Assembly: GCA_963707555.1 (NCBI GenBank)
Contig: CAVPQM010000025.1
Coordinates: forward strand, 71,655-135,654
Direction: 5' to 3'
Length of the DNA: 64,000 bases
Source of the DNA: JAFAFN01 sp963707555
GTDB lineage: Bacteria > Actinomycetota > Acidimicrobiia > Acidimicrobiales > Microtrichaceae
Shown: piece after piece, positions 49,843-59,004 of the stretch
Layout: the number at the start of each line of letters is the position of its first letter
How positions within the stretch are numbered: the stretch's first letter is position 1
The notes under the pieces: model-generated
Databases searched by the model: none
The model's input: the letters and a program-made list of their open reading frames with translations, nothing else
Told to the model about the DNA's origin: nothing
Translations under genes and position numbers: made by a program

Positions 49843-50019
49843 CTACTGCGGAGGGGCTCCCCGTCGGGTTGGTCCAATGGCCGTGAAGTGGCCCTTCGAG
49901 GCCGGCTTCATGCCGTACGCGCCATTGGTCACGATCGTGCAGGAGGTCACACCGGCACGCAGGCGCGCTGCATCAGATCGCCACGTGGCGTTCTGATGGA
50001 GGTTCGCTGCGTTCAGCAT
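49843..50019 (-). CDS. Upstream ORF (58-residue leader peptide) of whiB7
   Basis: ATG at 50019 with the ribosome site agaagg 9 nt before it; stop 33 bp before the attenuator stem. The peptide starts MLNAANLHQNATWRSD and ends GPTRRGAPPQ. It has no resemblance to a structured protein. In known whiB7/wblC leaders, translation stalling on the upstream ORF lets the terminator open; position and order here fit that model. A start at an internal ATG (MKPASKGHF) is possible. The rest of the gap (50020-50270) holds the presumed promoter: AT-rich tttaat next to TTGCGC (about 50126-50139, minus strand) is tentative. Confidence 0.6.
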   Translation of the reverse strand: MLNAANLHQNATWRSDAARLRAGVTSCTIVTNGAYGMKPASKGHFTAIGPTRRGAPPQ

Positions 50020-50270
50020 CGGTCGGTGCCTTCTGTGAGCGTCGTGGGACGGGGTGTGACGTGCACGAGCACCCCCTGCGAGCGGGAGTGCTGGTCCCGG
50101 AAGTGCACCACCTCTGGCGACGAGGCGCAAGCGATTAAACGGAATGAGGGCCGAAATCCTCTGGAAATCCCGGAATGAGCCCCGAAATGACACCTGTTGT
50201 CGAAGTGGCCACCCCAAGGACAGCTGTCATTTCAATCGCAGTGGTGCAGCGAGTTGCGGTGGTGCGGTGG

Positions 50271-51395
50271 TCAGGCCGTGGGGCGGTAGCGGACCAGGCC
50301 GTCGTCGTCGCGGGAGCGTTCCATGCGACCGTCGAGTCGCAGGTGCTCCAGGTGCGCGTAGGTCTCGGAGTCGGCCATCGGCCCCCACGAGCGGGGTCGG
50401 AACAGCCGGTGCGAGTAGTCCACGACGGGCGCATCGCCGAGCTCGTCGGCGATGCCGGCCAGCAGTTCCAGGCGGTCGTGGTGGTGCTCGATGATCTCGT
50501 CGACCCGGCCGGCCAGATCCGCGAACGGCAGCCCGTGTGCCGGCAGCACCGTACGGACCCCCTCGATGGCGGCAGCCCGGCGCAGCGCCGCGAAGAACTG
50601 GGCGAGCGCGTCGGCGCGAGGTGTCAGCCCCGAGATGTGGGGGGTGATGGTGGGCAGCACGTGGTCGCCCGACAGCAGCGTGCCGCTCGTCGGCTCGAAC
50701 AGGCAGATGTGGTCGCCGGTGTGGCCGGGCGTGTGCACGACGATCCACTCGGCACGACCGATCGTGATGACCTCGTCGTCGACGACCTTCACCGTCGGTT
50801 CGAGCGAGAGCAGTCCCTGCTTCGACATGGCGTCCCAGGAGCGCATGTGCTCGAGCTCCGCATCGGAGGGACGGAAGCCCTCGCCGCCCCAGGGGGTGGT
50901 GCGCGCCGGGATGTCGGGCAGCTCACCGTCGCCGAAGAGCACGTCGCGGAGACGGGCGTGGCCCTGCGACCCGGCCTCGTCGCTCACGGCGTCCTCGGGA
51001 GCGCTGGAGGTGTCGTGCAGCTCCTCGAGGTCGACGTCGTAGGACCTGTCGCCCTGGTCGAAGGGGGTGGCGAAGTCCTCGTGGGCGACCACCGCGCAGT
51101 CGTGCTCGGCGCGCAGGCGGCCGGCGCCCCCGAAGTGGTCGGGGTGGGAGTGCGTGACGAGCACCGTGTGCACCCGTTCGACCGGAACGCCGGCCCGGGC
51201 CAGGCGCACGACCAGCTCGGCGTGGGAGTCGGGGCCCGGCAGCCCCGGGTCGACCAGGGTGACGCCGCGCTCGTCCTCGAGCGCGTAGCAGTTCACGTGG
51301 CCGAGTCCCGGCAACAGGATCGGCAGCTGGATGCGCACGACACCGGGGGCGACCTCGACGGCGTCGTGCTCGGCCTCGAGCTGCTCCTGCTTCAC
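50271..51395 (-). CDS. Metallo-beta-lactamase-fold hydrolase
   Basis: 374-residue MBL-fold enzyme: THSHPDHFGG (metal motif, ~residue 80), VVHTPGHTGDHICL (~219), LLSGDHVLP (~238) and PAHGLP (~286). Two-metal ligands are complete. The closest type is the glyoxalase II-like/MBL hydrolases with a C-terminal winged-helix domain (here AHLEHLRLDGRMERSRDDDGLVRY). An acidic insert of ~70 residues lies between the first two motifs. Start GTG at 51395. The gene is 22 bp upstream-to-downstream from orn on the same strand, probably co-transcribed with it. Substrate unknown. Confidence 0.83.
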   Translation of the reverse strand: MKQEQLEAEHDAVEVAPGVVRIQLPILLPGLGHVNCYALEDERGVTLVDPGLPGPDSHAELVVRLARAGVPVERVHTVLVTHSHPDHFGGAGRLRAEHDCAVVAHEDFATPFDQGDRSYDVDLEELHDTSSAPEDAVSDEAGSQGHARLRDVLFGDGELPDIPARTTPWGGEGFRPSDAELEHMRSWDAMSKQGLLSLEPTVKVVDDEVITIGRAEWIVVHTPGHTGDHICLFEPTSGTLLSGDHVLPTITPHISGLTPRADALAQFFAALRRAAAIEGVRTVLPAHGLPFADLAGRVDEIIEHHHDRLELLAGIADELGDAPVVDYSHRLFRPRSWGPMADSETYAHLEHLRLDGRMERSRDDDGLVRYRPTA

Positions 51396-51417
51396 GCCAG
51401 CACTCCCCGCCGCACCG

Positions 51418-51969
51418 TCACGCCGGCGGCTCGTTGCGGAAGATGTGCTCGCGCCAGTAGCGCAGCTCGTTCACCGACTGCCGTATGTCGTCCATCGCCC
51501 GGTGCGCCGACTGCTGCTTCTGGTAGCCGGAGAACTCCTCGGGGTACCAGCGCCGGGCGAGCTCCTTGATGGTGGACACGTCGACGGAGCGGTAGTGCAG
51601 GAACTCCTCGATGTCGGGCAGGTACGCGGCGAGGAACCGTCGGTCCATGCCGATCGAGTTGCCGCAGAGCGGCACGGTGCGCGGCGTGGTGATGTGCTGC
51701 TGGAGGAACTCGAGCGTCGCGGCGCCTGCCTCCTCGACCGTGATCGTCGAGGCGCGGATGCGCTCGAGCAGCCCGCTCGAGGTGTGCATGTCGACGACGA
51801 CCTGGTTCATGCCGGCCAGCTGCTCCTCGGTGGCGGTCATGACCAGCTCGGGGCCCTCGGCGACGATGTTCAGCTCGTCGTCGGTCACGAGGGTCGCGAT
51901 CTCCACGATCACGTCGTGGGTCGCGTCCAGGCCGGTCATCTCGAGGTCCATCCATGCGAGCACGGGCAC
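51418..51969 (-). CDS. orn: Oligoribonuclease
   Basis: 3'-5' exonuclease that clears 2-5-nt RNA fragments, including the pGpG produced from c-di-GMP. 183 residues of the DEDDh family: WMDLEMTGLD (first Asp/Glu), CGNSIGMDRRFLAAYLP, YRSVDVSTIKELARRWYP and HRAMDDIRQSVNELRYWR. GTG at 51969 is taken because MPVLAWMDLEMTGLD matches the family start. Present in one copy in actinomycetes and usually essential for growth. Confidence 0.94.
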   Translation of the reverse strand: MPVLAWMDLEMTGLDATHDVIVEIATLVTDDELNIVAEGPELVMTATEEQLAGMNQVVVDMHTSSGLLERIRASTITVEEAGAATLEFLQQHITTPRTVPLCGNSIGMDRRFLAAYLPDIEEFLHYRSVDVSTIKELARRWYPEEFSGYQKQQSAHRAMDDIRQSVNELRYWREHIFRNEPPA

Positions 51970-52047
51970 AGGGTACGGCCAACCCGCCCGAGAATCCGAA
52001 GCGGGCCACCCCCGGAGCGGGCCGCGCCGCGTCGCTATCCTCGCCCG

Positions 52048-52485
52048 ATGCTCTCCGTACCCGTCCGCCGACTCGACTCCGAACTGCCGCTGCCCGAGTA
52101 CGCGAAGCCGGGCGACGCGGGCGTCGATCTACGTGCCACCGAGGACGTCACGCTGGCGCCCGGCGGCGGCCGTGGGCTCGTGCCGACGGGCGTCGCGGTG
52201 GCCATCCCCCGCGGCTATGCCGGCTTCATCCAGCCGCGCAGCGGGCTCGCCTTCAAGCACGGCGTGACGGTGTTGAACTCGCCCGGGCTGATCGACTCCG
52301 ACTACCGCGGCGAGCTCAAGGTGCTGCTGGTGAACACCGACCCGACATCACCGTTCGAGGTGACCCGCGGCGAGCGGATCGCCCAGCTGGTGATCCAGGC
52401 GGTCGAGCACGTCGACTTCGTCGAGGTCGACTCACTCGACGAGACCGAGCGCGGCGAGGGCGGCTTCGGCCACACCGGTCGCTGA
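52048..52485 (+). CDS. dut: dUTP diphosphatase
   Basis: Hydrolyses dUTP to dUMP. 145 residues with the five motifs of trimeric dUTPases: PGDAGVDLRA (I), PRSGLAFKHGVTVLNSPGLID (II and III, containing the catalytic Asp of the uracil pocket), RGERIAQLVIQ (IV) and the C-terminal RGEGGFGHTGR arm (V). ATG at 52048. Divergent from orn, 79 bp apart. Confidence 0.95.
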   Translation: MLSVPVRRLDSELPLPEYAKPGDAGVDLRATEDVTLAPGGGRGLVPTGVAVAIPRGYAGFIQPRSGLAFKHGVTVLNSPGLIDSDYRGELKVLLVNTDPTSPFEVTRGERIAQLVIQAVEHVDFVEVDSLDETERGEGGFGHTGR

Positions 52486-52491
52486 GGGGCG

Positions 52492-54027
52492 TCAGCGTTC
52501 GACGGGCTGGAAGGTCGGGCCGTCGGGCACCAGTTCGTAGCGGTTCGGGCCGTCGTCGCCCCGGACCCAGACCACCAGCCGCAACGGTGCGTCGGGGTCG
52601 GAGCTGTCCCACTCGAGCGCGCTGAACGCACCCTGGAGCACGCCGCTGCCGGAGTTGGCGTACTTCACCGGGTCCCCGGCGCGGTTCTGGGGCCACAGCA
52701 TCGGGAAGTGGGTGTGGCCGTAGACGATCCAGGGCCACCCGTCGGCCGGCTCGGTCTCGGCCAACCGGGCGAAGAGCCGTTCCTCGTCGACGGAGTCGAA
52801 GCGGCGGTTGCCGCCGTAGCGCGGATCCACGCTGATCAACCGGTTGCGTGCCCGACCGCCGAGCAGGCGCCCCAGGCCCTCCTCGTCGGGCAGGCCGTCG
52901 ACCTTGGGGATCGCCGGCAGGTCGTCCAGACCGGTGATCATCCAGGTGATCGCCCGGCCCAGCGGCGCGAACCCCGGACCGTTCCACGAGTCGGTCAGAT
53001 GGCCGTGTGCGACGACCGCGTCGACGCCGGCGATGCCGTCCTCGGGCCCGGTGCCGTCGGGCGAGAGCAGGATCGTGTCGGCCACCTCGGCGCCCGGCAG
53101 GTGGTGGCGCAGGTAGTCGGCCATGAAGGGGTCGGTGTAGGCGTCGTCGTGGTTGCCCATGGTGCGGGCGTAGCGGCCCTCGGCGCAGAACGAGTCGCGC
53201 AGCATCCGGTAGATGTCGGCGTTGTTCGCGACGATCCGGTCGAGCTGCTCGGTGAGGATCGTCCGGCGGGCGTCGTCGCGGTTCGGGCCGCGTGCCGCGG
53301 ACCCGGTCAGGTAGGCGACGTCGTAGACGGTGCCCCAGGCGGAACCGCCGACCATCCAGTAGTCCTCGACGTCGCCGTTCTCGATCAGGTGCCAGCCGTC
53401 GGCGGCGTACTGCTCGAGCACCTTCAGATAGAGGCGCTTGACCCTCTGCCGCTCGGGCCAGTCGAGCCGACCGGGGATGCAGCGGTGCAGGTCCGAGGTG
53501 ATCAGGTAGCGCCGGCCCGACGGCTTGCGCACGGTGCGGTGGCCGGGCAGCGGCGGTGTGCGACCCTCGGCGAGGGCGTGCAGGTGGTCCGGGAAGGCGT
53601 CGATGCGCGCCGTGGTGATGCGAGCGGTGCGCATCGCCGCGACGGTCATCGTGGGCACCGCGACCGGCGCGCCGATCAGCCCGACCGCGGCCTTGGTCAC
53701 CGCCCACACCGACGCGGCACGACCGGATCGGACCGGGACGCCAGGGTCCAGCTCCGACCCGTCGCCCGGGTCGTCGGGGGTGCCGACGAACAGGTCCTCG
53801 GCCTCGAGCCCGGAGGCAGGGTCGATCTCGTCGTCGGCCTCGCCGTCGCTCGGCCGGTCGACGCCCTCGGTGCGCGGCACGACGGCGTCGACGCGGTCGG
53901 CCCAGCTGCCGGCCCGCAGCAGGGCGCTGGTCCACGTGCGCGCCGCTCGGTCGGCGAGCGCGGCCAGCGTGCCGGTGTCGGCGGAGTGGTCGTCCTCCGG
54001 GTCGGGAAGTGGTTCGGCCTGGGCCAT
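52492..54027 (-). CDS. Calcineurin-like metallophosphoesterase
   Basis: 511 residues. A ~150-residue N-terminal part (acidic DDPGDGSELDP, then a hydrophobic patch AVGLIGAPVAVPTMTVAAM) precedes the phosphoesterase core: TSDLHRC (motif I), NGDVEDYW (II), MGNHDDAY (III), VVAHGHLTDSW (IV) and YGHTHFPM (V). All metal ligands are present. The size and the N-terminal extension differ from the small UDP-diacylglucosamine or cAMP phosphatases; substrate unknown. ATG at 54027. Convergent with dut, 7 bp apart. Confidence 0.82.
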   Translation of the reverse strand: MAQAEPLPDPEDDHSADTGTLAALADRAARTWTSALLRAGSWADRVDAVVPRTEGVDRPSDGEADDEIDPASGLEAEDLFVGTPDDPGDGSELDPGVPVRSGRAASVWAVTKAAVGLIGAPVAVPTMTVAAMRTARITTARIDAFPDHLHALAEGRTPPLPGHRTVRKPSGRRYLITSDLHRCIPGRLDWPERQRVKRLYLKVLEQYAADGWHLIENGDVEDYWMVGGSAWGTVYDVAYLTGSAARGPNRDDARRTILTEQLDRIVANNADIYRMLRDSFCAEGRYARTMGNHDDAYTDPFMADYLRHHLPGAEVADTILLSPDGTGPEDGIAGVDAVVAHGHLTDSWNGPGFAPLGRAITWMITGLDDLPAIPKVDGLPDEEGLGRLLGGRARNRLISVDPRYGGNRRFDSVDEERLFARLAETEPADGWPWIVYGHTHFPMLWPQNRAGDPVKYANSGSGVLQGAFSALEWDSSDPDAPLRLVVWVRGDDGPNRYELVPDGPTFQPVER

Positions 54028-54100
54028 CTCGTTCAGCTTGGCACGGTCGAAGTCAGGCTCGACAGGGGTGGATCCGCCCGGAGCGGTGACGACCGGAAGA

Positions 54101-54148
54101 GAAGTGCCGGGCGAGTGAGGTGCCGGGCGAGAGAGGTGCCGGGGCCGG
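54101..54148. repeat. 16-bp tandem repeat, three copies
   Basis: gaagtgccgggcgagt, gaggtgccgggcgaga and gaggtgccggggccgg in the 205-bp gap between the phosphatase and the anti-sigma-like gene. Nothing else recognised in that gap. Confidence 0.7.
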
Positions 54149-54232
54149 CGTCGCTGGAGGGAGTGGGAGAGAAGCGACGCCGGCCGCCGGCGGCCTGACC
54201 GGACTGGGACCCGGTCAGGGGTGGGGGAGCTC

Positions 54233-54949
54233 CTAGGGGAGCTCGATCGGCTGTGTGTCGTCGTCCGGGTTCTCGCGTTCGAACTGGGGATCGGTGCCGG
54301 GGCACCCGTCGGTGAGGCCCGACACCGCCTGCACCGTCAGGTCGTAGGAACCGGCCGGGATGGCGGGGTCCAGGTCGTAGACGTAGGTCGACGACCTGGG
54401 TTCGGTCTCGGGTGTGCTGAGCGCAGCCGGCTCGTATCGGACCATCTGCGGAGGGCAGGTGAGCTGGACGCCGTCGAGCAGCGGCAGCTCGACGGGTGCG
54501 GGGCTGGTGCTGCAGCCGTGGCCCGTGCTGATGATCGTGCCGTCGGGTCCTGTCAGCTCGAGGTACACGCACTGCTTGGCGTCGTCGTGCGCGACCTGCG
54601 CAGGGTCCTGCACCAGGATCGTCGACGAGTCGACGTCGATCGTCACGGTCATCTGTGCGGGCATCGGCAGCGACGTGGTCGTCTCGACGATCGCGTCGCT
54701 GGTGCCCTCGTTGGCGAACTCGTTGACCTTGGTGGCATTGGCGTCGCTGTCGTCGGAGCCACCGTTGCTGATGAGCACCACGGCGACGGCCAGGGCCACG
54801 ACGGTGCCGCCCGCACCTGCGCCGAGCTTGTAGCGGCGACGGCGGCGCAGCGTGCGGCCACGCTGCACGATCATGTCGTAGCGGTCGGGCGACCCGACCG
54901 GAGGAAAGGTGCTCGAACTGTCGTTCGAAGTGCCACTGCCGTCACCCAT
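54233..54949 (-). CDS. Single-pass membrane protein, probable ECF sigma-factor partner
   Basis: 238 residues. An N-terminal cytoplasmic part (residues ~1-50, DRYDMIVQRGRTLRRRRRYKLG), one membrane segment (GAGAGGTVVALAVAVVLIS, ~53-71) and an extracytoplasmic domain with four cysteines (KQCVYLELTGPDG, HGCSTSPAP, QLTCPPQM, DGCPG). The topology is that of an anti-sigma factor, but the usual HxxxCxxC zinc motif is absent and the cytoplasmic part is short. The start ATG at 54949 overlaps the end of the sigma-factor gene by 8 bp, which supports the partnership. Confidence 0.68.
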   Translation of the reverse strand: MGDGSGTSNDSSSTFPPVGSPDRYDMIVQRGRTLRRRRRYKLGAGAGGTVVALAVAVVLISNGGSDDSDANATKVNEFANEGTSDAIVETTTSLPMPAQMTVTIDVDSSTILVQDPAQVAHDDAKQCVYLELTGPDGTIISTGHGCSTSPAPVELPLLDGVQLTCPPQMVRYEPAALSTPETEPRSSTYVYDLDPAIPAGSYDLTVQAVSGLTDGCPGTDPQFERENPDDDTQPIELP

Positions 54950-55466
54950 CTGCTGCTCCGATGTCGTCGGCCGTGGCGAAGCGGTCGTCCGAGAGCTCGG
55001 CACGCAGCTTCGTGGTGGCGCGGTGCAGGTGGGTCTTCACCGAGCCGTTGGACATGCCGAGGGTGACGGCCACGTCGTCCTCGGTCAGGTCGATCAGGTA
55101 GCGCATCACGACGACCTCCTGCTGACGCCCCGAGAGACGGTGCAGTGCGTCCGCGAGATCGATGCGCAGCGCTGCGGTGTCGGCCGACGGATCGGGTCGA
55201 CCCGTCTCGCCGCGCAGCTGCGGGCGCCGTGCTTCGTGCCGGACGTGGTCGACGGCCAGGTTGCCGACCACCCGGAGCAGCCATGCGTCGGGGTTGGGGT
55301 GCTTGCTGACGGTGCTCCAGCGGGAGTACGCCCGGGCGAACGCCTCGGCGACGATGTCGTCTGCGACATCGCGGTCACCGATGAGCCGGCGCGCCGTGCC
55401 GACGGCGCGCTGCTGCATGCGTTCGTAGTAGTCCCGGAATGCATCGTCTCCCTGACGTCGTCGCAC
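54942..55466 (-). CDS. ECF RNA polymerase sigma factor (SigE/SigM-type sigma-70)
   Basis: 174 residues. Region 2: FRDYYERMQQRAVGTARRLIGDRDVADDIVAEAFARAYSRW and NPDAWLLRVVGNLAVDHVRHEAR; region 4: HRLSGRQQEVVVMRYLIDLTEDDVAVTLGMSNGSVKTHLHRATTKLR. The composition matches the SigE family of actinomycetes (SigE-like with NPDAWL). Start GTG at 55466. Transcribed from a TGTCAAC/CGTT-type promoter immediately upstream that may be its own target. The gene overlaps its presumed regulator at the 3' end. Confidence 0.87.
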   Translation of the reverse strand: MRRRQGDDAFRDYYERMQQRAVGTARRLIGDRDVADDIVAEAFARAYSRWSTVSKHPNPDAWLLRVVGNLAVDHVRHEARRPQLRGETGRPDPSADTAALRIDLADALHRLSGRQQEVVVMRYLIDLTEDDVAVTLGMSNGSVKTHLHRATTKLRAELSDDRFATADDIGAADG

Positions 55467-55480
55467 TGTTCACCCCTCTC

Positions 55481-55508
55481 AACGTCCAGGCTCGCCGACG
55501 CGTTGACA
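55481..55508 (-). promoter_or_regulatory. ECF-type promoter of the sigma-factor gene
   Basis: Minus strand: TGTCAAC (55502-55508), 17-bp spacer, CGTT (55481-55484), 14 bp before the GTG. ECF promoters commonly have an AAC-containing -35 and a CGT -10, so autoregulation is likely. Confidence 0.5.
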
Positions 55509-55634
55509 CCGCTCCAGGAATATCTCGCGGCCAACCGTCGACGGACTCCCACGCCCCTTCGACGCGGGCCGAACCCTACCGGCACCGGGGCTCCCGAACG
55601 GGGTCCTCGGGCGGCGCTTCGGTACGATCGGCCC

Positions 55635-56147
55635 GTGTCGGTGCTGGACGGTGCGTTCTGGGTGGTGAGCCTCGTGCTGCTGGCGTCGGGGGTCACGAAG
55701 CTGCTCGATCCGGCGCCGCTCGGCGCGGCGCTCGTCGAGCTCGGCGTGGTGCCCGCCGGCGCGACGGCCGGCGTGAGGGACCGGGGTGCGCTGCTCGGTC
55801 GGGCGCTCGGCGCGTTCGAGGTGGTCGTGGGCGCTGCCGCGCTCGTCGTGGGCGGACGCGTCACGGGGGTGCTCGTGACCTCGTCGTACCTGGTCTTCAC
55901 GGCGATCGTGGCGGCGTCGTGGCGGCGAGGGCTGCGCTCGTGCGGTTGCTTCGGCGCCAGTTCGTCACCCCCGGGAGCGGTGCACCTGGTGCTCAACGCC
56001 GTGTCGACCGTCGTGGCGTTCGCAGCCGTCGTGGCGCCGGTGCCGGCCGTGGCCGACGGGCTCGACGCTGGTGTGTGGAACCCGGTGCTGGTCGCCGTGC
56101 TGGTGCTGGCCGGTGCGGTCGGCGTGGTCGTGGCGGACACGAGATGA
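55635..56147 (+). CDS. MauE/DoxX-like membrane protein
   Basis: 170 residues with four hydrophobic segments. ASGVTKLLDPAPLGAALVELGV is the DoxX/MauE first helix and CGCFGA the conserved loop Cys pair typical of MauE-type proteins, which support disulfide handling in methylamine dehydrogenase and related systems. GTG at 55635 lies 7 bp after TACGAT (55623-55628), so the message is probably leaderless. Role unknown outside mau clusters. Confidence 0.7.
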   Translation: MSVLDGAFWVVSLVLLASGVTKLLDPAPLGAALVELGVVPAGATAGVRDRGALLGRALGAFEVVVGAAALVVGGRVTGVLVTSSYLVFTAIVAASWRRGLRSCGCFGASSSPPGAVHLVLNAVSTVVAFAAVVAPVPAVADGLDAGVWNPVLVAVLVLAGAVGVVVADTR

Positions 56148-56177
56148 GACGGCTCCGCTCATGACTCGGGAACCGTC

Positions 56178-58421
56178 GTGAGCCGAGAGAGCGACGCGCA
56201 GGTCGCGACGGTGCTGGTGGTGTCCAAGACCCACCTCGACGTCGGCTTCACGGCCACCGCGGCCCAGGTGCGGGAGCGCTACCTCGAGGAGTACTTCCCG
56301 AGGGCGATGTCGGTCGCGGCACGCCTGCGCGACCGGGGCGGCCCGGAGCGGTTCCGCTGGACGACCGGCTCGTGGATCCTGACCGAGGCGCTCGAGGCCG
56401 CGGACCGGTCGCATCGACAGGACCTGGAGCGCTCGATCGAGCTCGGCGACCTCTGCTGGCACGCGCTGCCCTTCACCCTGCACACCGAGTACTGCGACCG
56501 GTCGTTGCTCGAACACGGCATGACCCTGTCGGCCGAGCTCGACCGTCGCTTCGGGCACCACACCCGCGCCGCCAAGGTGACCGACGTGCCGGGTCACACC
56601 CGTGGGCTCGTGTCGCTGCTCGCCGATGCCGGCGTCGACCTCCTGCACGTCGGGGTGAACCCCGCGTCGGCGTGCCCGCAGGTGCCGAACCGGTTCCGCT
56701 GGCTCGATCCCGCGGCTGCGGGTGTCGACGGCACGGGCGATCCGCCGTCGATCCAGGTGATGTACCAGCCGGGCGGCTACGGCGACGTGCAGATCCTGGA
56801 TGGATCCGGTCTCGACGTGCCGGGAGCCTCGGGGCCGGTCGCCGTGGTGGTCGACCTGACCGGCGACAACCTGGGCCCGCGGCGAGCCGATGAGGTCATC
56901 GCACAGTGGGCGGCGCTCGCCGCTCGGTTCCCGGCCGCGCAGATCGCTGCCGCCACGCTCGACGACGTCGCCGCGGTCATGGCGTCGGTCGCGGACTCCC
57001 TGCCGGTGATCGACTCCGAGATCGGCGACACGTGGATCCAAGGAGTGGGCAGCGACCCCGCCAAGACGGCTGGGTTCCGCGCGCTGTGTCGTCTGCGTCG
57101 GCGGTGGCTCGACTCGGGTGTCGTCGCGGCCGACGACCCGGCGCTGCGGGCGGCGTCGACGTCGCTGCTCTGCGTCGCCGAGCACACCTGGGGTCTGGAC
57201 CAGAAGACGCACTGGCCCGACACCACCCACTGGTCCGCCGACGCGCTGGCGTCGCTGCTCGTCGACACCGGCCCTGCCGAGGCGTTCTCGGGTGATCCAT
57301 CGACACATCCTGTCGATGGACCACCGGAGTCCGGGCCGGACTCGACCCGGGTGTTCGCCGCGAGCTGGGAGGAGCAGCGCCGTTACCTCGACGGGTTCGT
57401 CGACCGGCTCGCCGAGGGTGGTCGCAAGACCTGGCCGACGAGGCCCGGCGCGTGCTCGATGGGAGCCGCACGGTCGTCCCTCGAGTCGGCGTGGCGGCCG
57501 ACACGACTGCCGCGCGGCTGCGGGCAGCGAGCGCGGGAGTCGACCCCCGGGGGTGTCGTGGAGCCGAGTCACGACGAATCGGGACGGTGACGGCACGTCT
57601 CGGCGGTCTGGCCCTCACGTTCGACGTCGACGGCTCGGTCATCGGACTGCACGGCGCGGTGATCGGGCCACGATGCCGACGGGCACGACCTGGCGTCGTC
57701 CGACTCGCCGCTGGGCCGGCTCCGGTTCCAGACCTTCGACGCCGCTGACTTCGAGCGTTGGTACTCGACCTACAACGCCGGCACGGTCGCCGAGGACGAG
57801 TGGTGGGCGCGGTGGGACAACACCAAGCCGGGGCTCGAGGACTCCGGTGCGGTCGCCCGCTGGTGGACGCCGCGCCTGGTCCAGGTCGTCGAACGCGACG
57901 ACGAGGTCACCGCCGTGCTCGGGTTCGATGCCCCCGATGGCGCACCGGTCTCGCTGCCGGGACGAGCGGAGCTGACCGTCCGCTCCGTCGAGGGCGACGC
58001 CGCCGCGGTCGAGTTCGAGCTGCAGTGGTTCGATCGTCGCGCCGCCCGCTGGCCCGGAGCGGTGTGGTGGACGTTCGCCCCGCCGGTCGGGGACCCGTCG
58101 CGCTGGCAGATGTCGAAGCTCGATGAGTGGGTGTCGCCCTTCGAGGTCGTGGCGGGCGGTGGGGTGCACCTGCACTGTGCAGGGCAGGTCCGCCACGCCG
58201 ATTCGGGCGTCGAGTTGGAGTTCGTCGACACGTCGCTGGTGGCTCCCGGGCGGCCCCGACTGCTCGAGTGGCCGCCGACCCCGGTGGTCCTGGCCGACGG
58301 ATGGAGCCTGTGCCTGCACGACAACGTGTGGGGCACGAACTTCCCGATGTGGGACGATGGCTCGCTGAGGTTTCGCGTGCGACTCGGGTGGGCACGGGCC
58401 GGAGCATGGAGGACGTCGTGA
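56178..58421 (+). CDS. GH38/DUF5054-like glycoside hydrolase, two frameshifts
   Basis: About 747 residues. The N-terminal half reads as the catalytic domain of alpha-mannosidase-like enzymes (TVLVVSKTHLDVGFTATAAQVRERY with the metal-binding HLD pattern, FRWTTGSWI, DVPGHTRGLVSLLADAG), ending with HTWGLDQKTHWPDTTHWS. After frame changes near 57425 (VLDGSRT) and 57665 (HDADGHDLASSDSPL) a beta-rich half follows (FERWYSTYNAGTVAEDEWW, DNVWGTNFPMWDDG), which is the form of DUF5054 proteins. ATG at 56178 (MSRESDAQVATV) is chosen. Sugar substrate unknown. Confidence 0.7.
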
Positions 58422-58969
58422 CCCTCGGTGCGATCGAGATGCAGATCGTGTTGACGATCCTCGGTGCCGTGGCGCTCGGCGCCGTGCTCTGCGTGCTCGC
58501 ACTGCTCCTCCTGCGGGGCCGATTCGGGACCGCTCGGCGACGGGTCGTGTTCGACCTGACCGAGGTCGCGTCGCACGATGTGCCCAAGGGCGCGGCGCTG
58601 CGCCGTTCGGCGCGCTGCATGGGGCACTCGGCTGACCGCACACCCGTGCGCGGCACCGGTGTGCTCTGGCTGACCGACGACACGCTCGGCTTCTCGGTGC
58701 GCGAGCCGCGCAGCGTGTTCCGCATCGGGTTGGCCGATGTCGTCTCGGTCGCGGCTCGTCAGGTCGTGCGCCGACCCGGCGTGCGGGCGATCCGCAGCAA
58801 GGACCGCCCGTTCCTCGTCGTGGAGTGGGGCACCGGTGACGGCGGCACGGCGCTGGTGTCGTGGCGACTCGACCCCGAGGTCGGCGAGGCCTCGGAGCAG
58901 GAGTGGGTCGCGTCGATCGATCGTGCGCGTGTCGTGCAGGAGATCAGGTCCGCCGCGCCACTGGTGTGA
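58406..58969 (+). CDS. Small membrane protein with PH-like domain, hypothetical
   Basis: 187 residues: one N-terminal membrane segment (MQIVLTILGAVALGAVLCVLALLLL, residues ~12-36) then a basic linker and a cytoplasmic beta domain (RGTGVLWLTDDTLGFSVREPRSVFRIGLADV) that resembles bacterial PH folds. The ATG at 58406 lies 16 bp inside the end of the preceding gene, which suggests coupling. Function unknown. Confidence 0.65.
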   Translation: MEDVVTLGAIEMQIVLTILGAVALGAVLCVLALLLLRGRFGTARRRVVFDLTEVASHDVPKGAALRRSARCMGHSADRTPVRGTGVLWLTDDTLGFSVREPRSVFRIGLADVVSVAARQVVRRPGVRAIRSKDRPFLVVEWGTGDGGTALVSWRLDPEVGEASEQEWVASIDRARVVQEIRSAAPLV

Positions 58970-59004
58970 GCGCCGCTGCCGGTGTGAGTGACGCTGCCGG
59001 ACGG

